38,637 nt of DNA, from the NCBI GenBank assembly GCA_030550235.1, contig JAUQPU010000008.1, positions 1-38,637 of the forward strand, in the 5' to 3' direction. The DNA comes from Thermoproteota archaeon. Its GTDB lineage: Archaea; Thermoproteota; Nitrososphaeria_A; Caldarchaeales; Calditenuaceae. Of the stretch, positions 1 to 8,330 are shown piece by piece. The notes below the pieces were generated by a model. It searched no databases and was not told the origin of the DNA. It was given only the letters and a program-made list of their open reading frames with translations. Position numbers and translations under genes: made by a program. Each line of letters begins with the position of its first letter. The stretch's first letter is position 1.

Positions 1-40
1 GTTGACAAAAATGTCTAGCAGGGAGGCGGAGAACAATTGA
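1..40 (+). CDS. 3' end of an upstream gene (partial)
   Basis: Frame 2 is open from the window edge to a TGA at 38-40, and the TGA overlaps the TTG start of the next gene (TTGA). Tight overlap of this kind is typical of translationally coupled archaeal genes. Only about 12 codons are visible, so nothing can be said about function. Confidence 0.35.
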   Translation, partial: LTKMSSREAENN

Positions 41-459
41 CATCTTCCCTCGAGCTCTTGGAGCGGAAAAGGAGCCAGATTCTCGAAGAGGACTATATCC
101 TCAGGGCCCTTTTCAACGGCTCATCACTTACTAGGAGGCAGCTTGAGGCTCTCCTTCTGGAGGCAGAGGACTACTCTATCGGTAGGCGCAGGACATTCGA
201 GGAAAAGGCCAAGCTCATGGGTATTACGAGGGGAAGCTACGCCAAGATACTTGGACAGGCCCTCCGCAACATAACCCAGAGCCTCCACACCCTCCTGCTT
301 CTGGGCTATATGGGGCTTCTCGGAGAGAGGCGGTTCAGCTGGCTCTTAGAGATTAGCCAGGCGCTTGAGGCAGGTGAGCTATACGATGCTCTAAAGATCT
401 TGGAAGAGCTGGCGGAGAAGGCTACGCGCCACCCTCAATCTCCTCGGCCCGCGCCCTGA
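37..459 (+). CDS. Small helix-turn-helix protein, unknown target
   Basis: 140-aa, helical, soluble protein. Residues about 50-85 (FEEKAKLMGITRGSYAKIL and on) look like a helix-turn-helix of the sigma-70 region 4/DUF134 type, in which a short turn (MGIT) precedes a recognition helix. The rest is amphipathic helix that could dimerise. The TTG start overlaps the stop of the preceding frame and has a strong Shine-Dalgarno-like GGGAGGCGGAG at 21-31, so it is probably the second gene of an operon entering from the left. Its 3' end overlaps the convergent wHTH gene by 38 bp. DNA-binding regulation is inferred from the motif only; no specific family was recognised. Confidence 0.7.
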   Translation: MTSSLELLERKRSQILEEDYILRALFNGSSLTRRQLEALLLEAEDYSIGRRRTFEEKAKLMGITRGSYAKILGQALRNITQSLHTLLLLGYMGLLGERRFSWLLEISQALEAGELYDALKILEELAEKATRHPQSPRPAP

Positions 460-826
460 GAAGCTTATACCTGATATTGTTTAGCATGCCCCCCGCCCTC
501 TCCAGAAACCCTCTCTCTGCCAGCCTCGAGAGATAAGTGGAGGCGGTGCTCAGGGACAGCTTCTCTCCATATTCGATCTCGTAGGCCTCGGCCACATCTC
601 TCGATGTGAAATCGGTGTAGGGAAAACGCTTCTCAATCAGTCTCGCAAGCCGCGTCAGCTTGTTCTCCACAGCAGGCACCCTCTCAGCGGCGCCGCCGCC
701 GTAGAGATCAACGAGGTCTGCCAGCTGCATAATCTTCTCCCTCGTGACCCTCCCTTCAAGGATAACGGTCAGTCTATCACCGTCATCGCCCACAACCTCG
801 AGTCTAACCTTCCTCCTCGCAGGCAA
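422..826 (-). CDS. Winged-helix DNA-binding protein
   Basis: 134 aa. The N-terminal 30 residues form a short beta-rich segment (VRLEVVGDDGDRLTVILEG). Residues about 60-125 form a winged helix: TSRDVAEAYEIEYGE, then LSLSTASTYLSRLAERGFLE as recognition helix, then a wing ending in YKLL. This suits a transcription regulator; the ligand and target are unknown. The chosen start is TTG at 826; an AT-rich box near 868-876 could serve as its promoter, leaving a leader of about 20 nt. It is convergent with the preceding small HTH gene and divergent from the large secreted-protein gene at 1080, which makes that gene a possible target (inference). Confidence 0.7.
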   Translation of the reverse strand: MPARRKVRLEVVGDDGDRLTVILEGRVTREKIMQLADLVDLYGGGAAERVPAVENKLTRLARLIEKRFPYTDFTSRDVAEAYEIEYGEKLSLSTASTYLSRLAERGFLERAGGMLNNIRYKLLRARAEEIEGGA

Positions 827-1044
827 AGCGCTACCGGCGCGGCCTCAACAAGCTCAAGCTATATCTCTTTTGATGTCCACGCTTCCGATGGAAGGGCCCG
901 AATCATACGAGGAGCAGGCCAAAAAGCCTACCACAAGAGCATCACGGCATCAAAAACAAATGGCGAGACAGTAGAAAAAACATAACTACTATGATATTTG
1001 TCGATTATTACCAGAAAACTCTCGAGCGTTCACTGACTGGAGAC

Positions 1045-1052
1045 TTATATAT
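1045..1052 (+). promoter_or_regulatory. TATA box for the gene at 1080
   Basis: TTATATAT is centred about 30 bp upstream of the TTG at 1080, the spacing expected if transcription starts at or just before the start codon (leaderless mRNA). The 253-bp divergent region 827-1079 holds this box and the AT-rich box of the leftward gene, and nothing else I recognise. Confidence 0.55.
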
Positions 1053-1079
1053 CATCTGCTCTAAAACTCGGGAGAAGGC

Positions 1080-3338
1080 TTGCGGAGCTTAAAGTCGGCG
1101 GCCCTTACCCTGCTGCTGGCGGCCCTCCTCGCCTCGTCGTATCCTCTCAGCACATACTCTGACCCCGCCTATGGCCTACTTCGAACCTTCAGTGACGAGT
1201 CGGGTGGATGGATCTTCAGGGCCTATGACATCGAGGTAGACGAGGAGGGGATATACATAGTGGGGGCAGCGAGTTCTGCCCGGGATGATAAGGCAGTTAG
1301 CGGCTGGACGCCCTTCCTCTTGGCTCTGGAACGGGACCACACGCTCAAGTGCAACCGGATGTTCGGATTTCTGTCTCAGGATCAGGAGTATCCGGACGGC
1401 GTCGCCGTAGCTGTCGAGACCAACGAAACACACGTCATCGTTGCAGGATACTTCATGCTTGGGGGGACAGTAACAAACCTCTTCGTGTCCGCATTCTCTA
1501 AGGAGGACTGCAGCCTGACGTCCACCTATGCGGTTATCGTAGCGTTACAGCAGAATGCTCGCTCCCTCATCGACCTATACGGCGAGGGGATAGACTTGGC
1601 CATGGACGAGACAGGGATATATGTCCTCACCGGGTTAACAATCTTCAAATTCGGAGGAGGCGAGAAAACCGCCGGATTTCTCCTCATCAGGCTCGACCCA
1701 TACCTGGTGCTGAGGGACTACATGTATTACTTCGTGACAGACCCAAGCAGCGATTTCGCGACATCCCTAGCACTCGGAGCCGAGAGCATCTACATCCTCG
1801 GATTAACAGGGCTCAACTTAGAGGGCAGAGGTGTCAACGCGGACGGGCTCTTTATTCTAGAGGTTTCTAAAAACGATCTCCAGGGGAGGAATGTGACGCT
1901 TGTTCAGCCGATTGATGCGTTCGCTGTTAACTCGGAGATACTCGTTGATGAGGGCGGATACGTCTATGTCGTTGCGACGGAGGAGAAGCCCCGCGCGCGC
2001 GACAACGTGGCCGCCATCAAGCTCGATAGGGAAATGAATGTAGTCTGGTGGCAGCATTACGCGCTCTCCTTTTCCTATCCCGAAGCCCCAGCCTCCACTC
2101 CCGTAAACAAAGTCTCTATGTTCGACTATGCGTTCTCAGCAGCCCTTTCAGACTCCGAGCTCTTCATCGGCGGATACCTGTTTTTCGAATATCAAAGCGA
2201 CAGAGGAGTCTATTACATTCCTCACGGAATCCTTCTCGCTGTGGACCGCTCTACCGGTGGAGCTCTCTATTCCTATAGGATTCAGGGTTTCGATGATGTG
2301 AGCCTGCCGGTGATGGTTTTTGGCGTTGATTCCTATGAGGGCTGCGCGTATCTGGCAGGCATGTCGCAGGGATATAGACTCGAATACGTCTTTCTTAACA
2401 GCCTAAATCTCAGCCTACAACTCCCCACATCAGGCACAACACCTAGCTATAACTACATTGGACTGCACAGCAAAGAATACGAGCCAAAGTATTTTGATTG
2501 GAGCCCGGTCTTCGACACCGACCAAGCCTCGCTGGGCACCAAAGGATACGGCTTCTACGGAGTCTTTTGCGGCTCATCACTCATAGAGCGAACCACGACT
2601 ACCTCCACAAGCTACACGACAGTCGCTGAGTATACGACAATCACGGAGACACGCATCAGTCGAACCACCTCAACCCGCATCATCAGGGTCACGGAGACCA
2701 GATTAACCACAGAATACATTACAAGTCTCCTCGAATCGACGGTCTACACAACTAGCCTTGTGCTGAGCACAGCGGTGGATAGGGTTGTCGTATCACTTAT
2801 CCGCACCGAGACCGCTACGACCTATGTTACCGATACCTCGCCGCGCCTAGTCAGGACGACCACGACTGTGCTCCAGAACGTTACCCAGATGATAACTAAG
2901 ACCGAGATGATAACCAAGACCGAGACCCCGAAGGCTGATGGCGGGTTCGTGGTCCTGCCTCCGTGGCTCTTCCCGCTATTCCTCTTGCCCATTCCTGTGC
3001 TGGCGCTCTTGGGGAGGAGGCGGAGATACAGGATAGTGATTAAGGAGGGTGTAGTGTCGCCGCCGGGCTGGAAGGAGGGAGACCCGCCAATCTTCAGCGA
3101 CGCCTATCTTTATCCGAGCGTTCTGAGCCTGGCGAAGGGCTCGGTGGTCGAATTCGTCAACAACGACTCCGTCGAGCATGTGCTGGTCTCCTATGACGGG
3201 CCGTCCTCCGGCCGTTTCGTCTCGGAGCCGATAAAGCCGGGCTCGAAGTGGGCATACAAGTTCCGGGAGCCGGGAATCTACTTTGTGACCAGCCGCAGAA
3301 AGCCCTTCATCGGCGGCCTTATTAGGGTGGGAGAGTAG
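1080..3338 (+). CDS. Large secreted, membrane-anchored protein with degenerate cupredoxin tail
   Basis: 752 aa. Residues 1-27 are a signal peptide. Residues about 30-500 are beta-rich with repeated segments such as DEEGIYIVGAA, DETGIYVLTG, DEGGYVYVVA and ESIYILGLTG, spaced like blades of a beta-propeller. Residues about 500-615 are a Thr/Ser-rich stalk (TTTTSTSYTT), a layout common in archaeal surface proteins. One hydrophobic segment (VLPPWLFPLFLLPIPVLALL) is followed by RRRR. The last ~100 residues have a cupredoxin pattern (FVNNDSVEHVLVS, then KPGSKWAYKFREPGIYFVTS), but the usual C-x-x-H-x-x-M copper loop is absent. A leaderless TTG start fits the TATA at 1045. No function is recognised; it lies just outside the viral cluster and is probably cellular. 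Confidence 0.75.
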   Translation: MRSLKSAALTLLLAALLASSYPLSTYSDPAYGLLRTFSDESGGWIFRAYDIEVDEEGIYIVGAASSARDDKAVSGWTPFLLALERDHTLKCNRMFGFLSQDQEYPDGVAVAVETNETHVIVAGYFMLGGTVTNLFVSAFSKEDCSLTSTYAVIVALQQNARSLIDLYGEGIDLAMDETGIYVLTGLTIFKFGGGEKTAGFLLIRLDPYLVLRDYMYYFVTDPSSDFATSLALGAESIYILGLTGLNLEGRGVNADGLFILEVSKNDLQGRNVTLVQPIDAFAVNSEILVDEGGYVYVVATEEKPRARDNVAAIKLDREMNVVWWQHYALSFSYPEAPASTPVNKVSMFDYAFSAALSDSELFIGGYLFFEYQSDRGVYYIPHGILLAVDRSTGGALYSYRIQGFDDVSLPVMVFGVDSYEGCAYLAGMSQGYRLEYVFLNSLNLSLQLPTSGTTPSYNYIGLHSKEYEPKYFDWSPVFDTDQASLGTKGYGFYGVFCGSSLIERTTTTSTSYTTVAEYTTITETRISRTTSTRIIRVTETRLTTEYITSLLESTVYTTSLVLSTAVDRVVVSLIRTETATTYVTDTSPRLVRTTTTVLQNVTQMITKTEMITKTETPKADGGFVVLPPWLFPLFLLPIPVLALLGRRRRYRIVIKEGVVSPPGWKEGDPPIFSDAYLYPSVLSLAKGSVVEFVNNDSVEHVLVSYDGPSSGRFVSEPIKPGSKWAYKFREPGIYFVTSRRKPFIGGLIRVGE
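2889..2924 (+). repeat. Two-copy 18-bp tandem repeat in the stalk region
   Basis: ATGATAACYAAGACCGAG occurs twice in tandem (2889-2906 and 2907-2924; one T/C difference), encoding MITKTE twice near the end of the Thr-rich stalk just before the membrane anchor. It is consistent with stalk growth by in-frame duplication. Confidence 0.7.
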
Positions 3339-3374
3339 AGCGAGTTCAAGGACGTTTCATACAGCTCAGCAGAT

Positions 3375-4673
3375 TCAGGGCCAATTCCATACCCTCTTCA
3401 CCGCAGTGCCCGTAGTGAGCCTCTTCAAGGCGGCGCCAACAGCCAGGGCCAGGCTCATGACATAGTCGTCGTGTTGGCCTCGCGGCGCCTCGTATCTTAT
3501 GCCGCCGGTCCCTGTCTCGACTCTTTGGAAGGTTCTGAGCTGGTTGATGAGCTCGCGGGAGTCGGCTGGTATGGCGATTCTCCTGCCCCTTATCATGCTT
3601 TGGAGCGTGGCTATGAGGGCCTCCTTGAAGTTGTGTGTGAATGTGACGCCCTCAACCCCTAGGGCTTTCCTCGAGAGTGACTCGTAGAGTGGTAGGCCGA
3701 TTCCTGTTTTATCTATCGCGATGGATATTGGGTTGTGGGTCTTTGCGAGCTCCAGTATGATGCTCTCCTGTGACTGGAAGTCTAGGCCTCTAAGCTCCTG
3801 GATATGGAATACCCTGAGGGTGCCGTCATCAAGTCTCTCAAGCAGCGTGACGACTGTTGAGTCCCTGAGCCTCCCCACATCCACGCCCATGTAGGTCGGG
3901 TTGGTAGGCGGGCGGTCTGCTTCGTCGTAGAGGCACTGGAGTATGGTTTCGTAGGGGAAGACTGCGTTGGCTTCGTCGAGGAACTCGTGCTCCATCTCCT
4001 GCCGCCACTCTAGCTCAGTAAGAGTGGCTCTCAACCCTTGAAGCTCCGCGGAGGATATGTGCGCTGCCTCAGCATAGTGGGCCGTGTGCCGCGAGAAGAC
4101 TCCTCCGCTCCAGGCCTCGTAGAACCAGCCCCTCCTCCCCTTAGGCGTCGAGACCAGGCTGAGCCTCCCAGTCCTCCCAACTATGCTGGGGACTATAGCC
4201 GACTTGATCTCGAAGTCGTTCCTAAACATTCCAGCCTCGTCAACATATACGTGGTCGGCTCTGAATCCCCTTATGGCGTCGGGGTTGTTTGGGAGCGAGA
4301 TTATCCTGCTCCCAGATGAGAGCTCGATCTGTGTCTTAGACTCTGATGCGAGCCTGATGCTCCGGTAGGTCTCCCCACCCCAGGTAAGCGTGGCCCTCCC
4401 CAGCATCTCCAGCAGCCACTTTACCTTCCTGAAGAGCTCGAGGGACTGTCTCTGGCTGTAGCTGATGAGGAGTATGAGGCTCTCCTGCCTGAGGAGGGAT
4501 TCCGTGAGGGCCTCGAGGGCGATTATGAACGAGCCTCCCACGCCCCGGGATTTGAGGAGGGCCCGGAAGAGGGACTCGTCGTCCAGCCACCTTCTCTGCC
4601 ACTCGTAGAGCCTTATTCCCAACTCAGCCGCGTCTAGGAGAAGCTGGGCTAGAACGCTTCTCCTCAAACCCAC
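3375..4673 (-). CDS. terL: Terminase large subunit (DNA-packaging motor)
   Basis: 432 aa; pumps DNA into the prohead and cuts it. The N-terminal ATPase has a deviant Walker A (KSRGVGGSF, residues about 40-48; no lysine directly before the serine), a Walker B HVYVDEA with the catalytic Glu, and the coupling motif LVSTPKGR. The C-terminal RNase H-like nuclease has its acidic residues in MGVDVGRLRDST, SIAIDKTG and GQHDDYVMSLALA. The GTG start at 4673 overlaps the preceding 75-aa gene by 50 bp, so a start slightly downstream is possible. It is the last gene of the minus arm, far from portal, whereas the usual phage order is terL-portal-protease-capsid. Assignment is firm from the combined motifs. 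Confidence 0.93.
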   Translation of the reverse strand: MGLRRSVLAQLLLDAAELGIRLYEWQRRWLDDESLFRALLKSRGVGGSFIIALEALTESLLRQESLILLISYSQRQSLELFRKVKWLLEMLGRATLTWGGETYRSIRLASESKTQIELSSGSRIISLPNNPDAIRGFRADHVYVDEAGMFRNDFEIKSAIVPSIVGRTGRLSLVSTPKGRRGWFYEAWSGGVFSRHTAHYAEAAHISSAELQGLRATLTELEWRQEMEHEFLDEANAVFPYETILQCLYDEADRPPTNPTYMGVDVGRLRDSTVVTLLERLDDGTLRVFHIQELRGLDFQSQESIILELAKTHNPISIAIDKTGIGLPLYESLSRKALGVEGVTFTHNFKEALIATLQSMIRGRRIAIPADSRELINQLRTFQRVETGTGGIRYEAPRGQHDDYVMSLALAVGAALKRLTTGTAVKRVWNWP

Positions 4674-4851
4674 CCACCATGCCGCCTACAACCTCAGCGA
4701 AATCTCTCAGCAACAGCTTAAGGTCGTCCTCAGTCCTCGCCTGGGCCTCGATTACTATGGTGCCGTCCCTCGCCCGCTTCACGACCAGCTTAACACCCCT
4801 CTCAACCTCAAGCAGGTCCTCAGACCCTCTCCCAAACAACCTGGCCGTCAC
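4624..4851 (-). CDS. 75-aa protein upstream of terL, unknown
   Basis: Small charged protein with a predicted beta-hairpin (VKLVVKRARDGTIVIEAQA) followed by a helix (TEDDLKLLLRDFAEVVGGMV). It begins with GTG at 4851, has its own TATA-like box at 4874-4882, and overlaps terL by 50 bp, so the two are probably co-transcribed. Its position suggests a packaging accessory. It is smaller than typical small terminases and has no visible helix-turn-helix, so I do not call it TerS. Confidence 0.6.
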   Translation of the reverse strand: MTARLFGRGSEDLLEVERGVKLVVKRARDGTIVIEAQARTEDDLKLLLRDFAEVVGGMVGGFEEKRSSPASPRRG

Positions 4852-4873
4852 ATCGACGCAGGGGCTGGAACCG

Positions 4874-4882
4874 GTAATTAAC
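4874..4882 (-). promoter_or_regulatory. TATA box for the terminase pair
   Basis: On the minus strand the box reads GTTAATTAC, centred about 27 bp upstream of the GTG at 4851, fitting leaderless transcription. It implies that the terminase pair is expressed separately from the tail genes. Confidence 0.5.
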
Positions 4883-4892
4883 GTGAAAACTA

Positions 4893-5363
4893 TTATTTCG
4901 GCTTCTTTTCCAGCTCTGCCAGCCGCCTCTCAAGCTTTGCCACCTTATAGGCGAGGACTGCAACAAGCTCGTTTAGGCTGTATCCGCCCGGCCTCTGAAG
5001 TCTTGGGGGAAGCTCGTTTACTATGAAGCCGATGAACTCCTCTCCGCGGCCCTCGAGCATGTAGGCTTTTGGCCTGGGGAGTGGCAGGTCAAGCTCCTCC
5101 TCGCCAGGCTCTCGGATACTGATTTTCCGCTCCTCCGCCGATACGACTGTAACGTTCTCAGCCACCACGTTGGCGGCTGGATTCTCAGGCGTGCCCACGT
5201 TCACACCCGAGTCAGAGGGCTGTATTATCCCAGTCTTCTGCTCGAGCGCCTCAACCAGTGGCTTAATGCTTGAGATGTCCGCCTCCAGTTTAATGATTCT
5301 GGGCTTGATTTTCTCAGCCACTTCGAGCGGGAGCCCCGTCTCAGCGTCTATCCACCTCATCAT
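4893..5363 (-). CDS. Coiled-coil virion-associated protein, probably tail fibre accessory
   Basis: 156 aa starting MMRWID. Helical N-terminus (VAEKIKPRIIKLEADISSIKPLVEALEQK) with heptad-like spacing, a polar middle with beta character (ENVTVVSAEERKISIREPG), and a C-terminal coiled coil (YSLNELVAVLAYKVAKLERRLAELEKKPK). It follows the fibre gene after a 3-nt gap and lies in the tail operon. A trimerising fibre component or fibre chaperone is a reasonable guess from position and the two coils; no family was recognised. Confidence 0.65.
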   Translation of the reverse strand: MMRWIDAETGLPLEVAEKIKPRIIKLEADISSIKPLVEALEQKTGIIQPSDSGVNVGTPENPAANVVAENVTVVSAEERKISIREPGEEELDLPLPRPKAYMLEGRGEEFIGFIVNELPPRLQRPGGYSLNELVAVLAYKVAKLERRLAELEKKPK

Positions 5364-5366
5364 GGC

Positions 5367-6437
5367 CTACTCATACCCCACAATCTCAACCTCACCTGAT
5401 CCAGTAACCCACTCCAACTTACGGAACGGCAGCTTTTCCGTGAACGTGACGGAGGCTCCGCTATTGCCTGTTAGCATGGTGTCGGGGTTATCATCAATTA
5501 TTAACGTAGTTCCATTTGCTAGGAACGTGACTTTTTGTATATATGCCTCCGAGAGGTTAAGCTCGTCTAGCATTATGCTCGTCTTGTTATAGTATAGGTA
5601 GCGTTGTATGCTGCTAGTGATAGACCAGTTGTGCCAGGTTCCCGCTGTCGTTGGGACTGAATAGTTATGCTGTATAGTGTATGACGTGGCCTGGGGGATA
5701 TCGGTTATCTTAGCGAGCGAGGTGCCTATATTCACCCCATTCACAAGTATGCTATCTAGCGTCACGTTAGATGATTGTGTGACGGCAGCTTCTAGTCTCC
5801 TAGTCGCTACACCAAAATATTGGAAGTCGAGATTAACTATGAGAGGTGTGGGAATGTTTCCGAGGGTAATATCCATTACATGGTCATATTGGCTCGTAAC
5901 CCATGAGCCTCCGCTATACCTTGCTCCAAGGTGGTCAGCATATACATCACTACTCCGACGCCAAAGATTTATATCATTACTACTATTAGGCGGCGTATAC
6001 TCGAAAACTATCCAATATTTTGTCCCAGCGTTTATCGACGGAGGAGAAGCGGGGGTGAATGTTACATATGAAAATGAGGTGGGGATTGTGGATACGTCAA
6101 CAGAGCCAATCGAGGCTATTACGGAGCCAGGTACGCCATTGTTATCACTATAGAGATTAACATAAGCGGTGCCAGTGGGGTTACCCACTCGACACATGTA
6201 TATAGATACTCGTGACAGAATGGTTGAGGATGGTGGGCTGGCGAAAGAAAACTGCTGCCCCCGCTTAGTATTGTCAAACATCGGGTAGTTATAGCCAGCT
6301 CCGTAGGGTATTGAGAGAATATACATCGAGCCCGAGATGGAACCGCTCACGGCTGGTAGATACGTCTTGAATATTCCTCCACCTATCCATTTCATATACC
6401 GCATACGAGGACTTGACACTACTATTAGCTCAGTCAA
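5367..6437 (-). CDS. Receptor-binding tail fibre-like protein
   Basis: 356 aa, rich in Ser, Thr, Asn and Tyr and predicted all-beta. Residues about 55-175 resemble the 'choice-of-anchor' or carbohydrate-binding jelly-roll module of surface proteins (RVSIYMCRVGNPTGTAYV, LYSDNNGVPGSV, INAGTKYWIVFEY). The rest (about 190-356) is another beta domain with many N-x-S/T sites. The gene is visibly richer in A+T than its neighbours, as is common for exchangeable receptor-binding genes. The TTG start overlaps the hub stop (TTGA), so the two are coupled. Host-surface binding is inferred from fold, composition and position behind the hub. Confidence 0.7.
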   Translation of the reverse strand: MTELIVVSSPRMRYMKWIGGGIFKTYLPAVSGSISGSMYILSIPYGAGYNYPMFDNTKRGQQFSFASPPSSTILSRVSIYMCRVGNPTGTAYVNLYSDNNGVPGSVIASIGSVDVSTIPTSFSYVTFTPASPPSINAGTKYWIVFEYTPPNSSNDINLWRRSSDVYADHLGARYSGGSWVTSQYDHVMDITLGNIPTPLIVNLDFQYFGVATRRLEAAVTQSSNVTLDSILVNGVNIGTSLAKITDIPQATSYTIQHNYSVPTTAGTWHNWSITSSIQRYLYYNKTSIMLDELNLSEAYIQKVTFLANGTTLIIDDNPDTMLTGNSGASVTFTEKLPFRKLEWVTGSGEVEIVGYE

Positions 6438-8329
6438 CCATAATCACCCTCCCGCCAGACAATCTTGACAAGCTTCACCTGTGGCGATGTCATATCTGCA
6501 CTACCACGTGTTAAGGTGAACTTCAGCTTGAGAGTCTCCCTAGTCAAAGAGAGTAACGCATAATCACTATCTACTAGGAGGTTATAGGGCGAGCTTATGC
6601 TCAGCCAATTCATAGTAGTGGGATTGCCGTTTTTAGTGAATGTTGAGAGCACGGCCTCATACTTTGCCCAGGTGTCATGCTTAACCGTCAATTTTCCGCT
6701 CAAATAGTTGTTCGCGTCTTGATACAATCTTACGGTTATTGTGAAGTCCTCTGCGTGGTCTCCGTAGAGGTATAGTCTGAGGTATCGGGCGAAGCCGAGG
6801 CTAAGTCCCAGGTTCTTGGCCAAGGGATACCATATCTCCCCTGATACCCCCTGTGTCAGTGGGGTAAGCTTGAGGCAGTAATTGTTTAGTAAGCCCTGCT
6901 TGGCGTCTGTGACGGAGGCCCCGCTTGCCCCCCAACTCGAGGAGGTTCGAGTGGTTAGACCGCCAAAGCCCTTGGGCCATCGCGGAACATAAGCCACCCA
7001 AGTATCTTCCGCATTGTTAACTGTTAACACGCGCTGGGCGTCGGCGGTCAGAATATCAACGCTGACGTTTCCTTGATTCTTTCGTGCTATCCACTCGCAT
7101 TTTATGAAGGTCGAGAAAAGTCTAGATTCGGGGAGTATGGAGTTTTCGAAACTGCCTTCAGTCGCGCCTGACGCTAAAGCCGCAAAGCCATTACTATCGA
7201 CTATGACGTTAACGGGGCTGTACAAATTTAGGCGCGGCTTGTTGACATAGACTGGATAGCGTGTGCTCGCCATCATCTTAATCCCAGTGCTCACCTCTTC
7301 GACAGTCGTCATAGTTGAGCCCAGAAACTCGGGAACACTTACCATCTGACCAAACCTAGCCGCAACATCCCCGCCTACCGCCTCCTCGAAAAACTGTTCA
7401 AACAACTCCAGCTTTCCACCGAACGTTAAACTGTACTCGTGATTGTCTGGATGATACTCAATCTCCACGAGATACATGTTAGTATTGTTGAGGCCTAGGC
7501 TCGGTAGGTTTATAGCTGCTGTGTCGCCTAAGTCTAGGCTTAGGGACTCGAAGACAGCCTGGTTCATCACGATGTTGAGCTGTCTTCCATATTCCTTGTT
7601 TAATGCGAGTCTGATGTTGGCTCTCCGCTGAGCCTCTATAGCATCGGTTAAGAATGGATCGCTCACTACGAGCGGTGAATCGCCGGGAGGCTCGCTAACA
7701 TCTGCCAAAACAATCCCATTCGCGCCGATGTAGATAACCCTGTTCTTTAACTTCCATCTATCCTCCGAATATTCTGCAGAAACGATTTTATCGGCTGTGA
7801 GCGTTGCTGTAGACGTCCCCACCTTTTTCTGTCTATAGTATATTTTTTTGCCAGGCTTCATGCGGAGCCAGAAGTTCGTACCACGGGCTATGTTCTGCAT
7901 GATGTTCAGCGCTACTTCATTCTCTATAATCCAGGGTGAGTTTAGGCTGGGTCCATCTTCCACGTTAGTGGTGTCAACACCTGCCTCGAGGTTTGCGAGG
8001 TCTCGTATTATTGCTCCTGCTGTGGTTCCTGTGGCGTATGTGCGGAATACTATATGGCGGTCATATAGTATGAGGTTGTTGTAGGCTGTTATGCGGCTTT
8101 TCACAACATCACCAGCCCTATGGCTCCTCTCGCTCTCATATACTATACCCTCGAATACTATAGTGTCGTTTCGTCTGAGCCTAAGCTGTGTCCCCACATC
8201 CAGGGCCCCCGCTAGCTCCGCCTCGACTGACTCGAGGCTCTGGCTTGAGATTTTCCACCTGAGGCCTAGGCAGGAGGCTGTTTTATCAACCCATGCACCG
8301 TTTAGATAGGCCTCGAGTGTGAGGGGCAT
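6434..8329 (-). CDS. Baseplate hub / tail protein (gp27/Tal-like) with C-terminal extension
   Basis: 631 aa. The first ~330 residues follow the phage tail hub pattern: an N-terminal beta domain (LEAYLNGAWVDKTA; GTQLRLRRNDTIVFEGIVYE), a DR-x-IVFRTYATGTTAGAIIRDL helix-containing segment, a middle domain (FWLRMKPGKKIYYRQKK), and a late beta domain (LGDTAAINLPSLG, LVEIEYHPDNHEYSLTFGG). Residues about 400-631 are a further beta-rich, jelly-roll-like region (LYLYGDHAEDFTITVRLYQD). It follows the tape measure after one base, the standard place for a Dit/Tal/hub protein that closes the tail tip and carries the fibres. I see no peptidoglycan hydrolase domain, in keeping with an archaeal host. Confidence 0.78.
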   Translation of the reverse strand: MPLTLEAYLNGAWVDKTASCLGLRWKISSQSLESVEAELAGALDVGTQLRLRRNDTIVFEGIVYESERSHRAGDVVKSRITAYNNLILYDRHIVFRTYATGTTAGAIIRDLANLEAGVDTTNVEDGPSLNSPWIIENEVALNIMQNIARGTNFWLRMKPGKKIYYRQKKVGTSTATLTADKIVSAEYSEDRWKLKNRVIYIGANGIVLADVSEPPGDSPLVVSDPFLTDAIEAQRRANIRLALNKEYGRQLNIVMNQAVFESLSLDLGDTAAINLPSLGLNNTNMYLVEIEYHPDNHEYSLTFGGKLELFEQFFEEAVGGDVAARFGQMVSVPEFLGSTMTTVEEVSTGIKMMASTRYPVYVNKPRLNLYSPVNVIVDSNGFAALASGATEGSFENSILPESRLFSTFIKCEWIARKNQGNVSVDILTADAQRVLTVNNAEDTWVAYVPRWPKGFGGLTTRTSSSWGASGASVTDAKQGLLNNYCLKLTPLTQGVSGEIWYPLAKNLGLSLGFARYLRLYLYGDHAEDFTITVRLYQDANNYLSGKLTVKHDTWAKYEAVLSTFTKNGNPTTMNWLSISSPYNLLVDSDYALLSLTRETLKLKFTLTRGSADMTSPQVKLVKIVWREGDYG

Positions 8330-8330
8330 T

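Noticed and set aside
744-974. Open frame in the divergent region to the left of the surface-protein gene
   Set aside because: Largely antisense to the wHTH gene, Ser/Pro-rich, with no RBS; the region holds two promoters instead.
3339-3400. Possible attL repeat matching the right edge near 22745-22800
   Set aside because: The best shared string I could find is six bases (TCATAC), no more than expected by chance.
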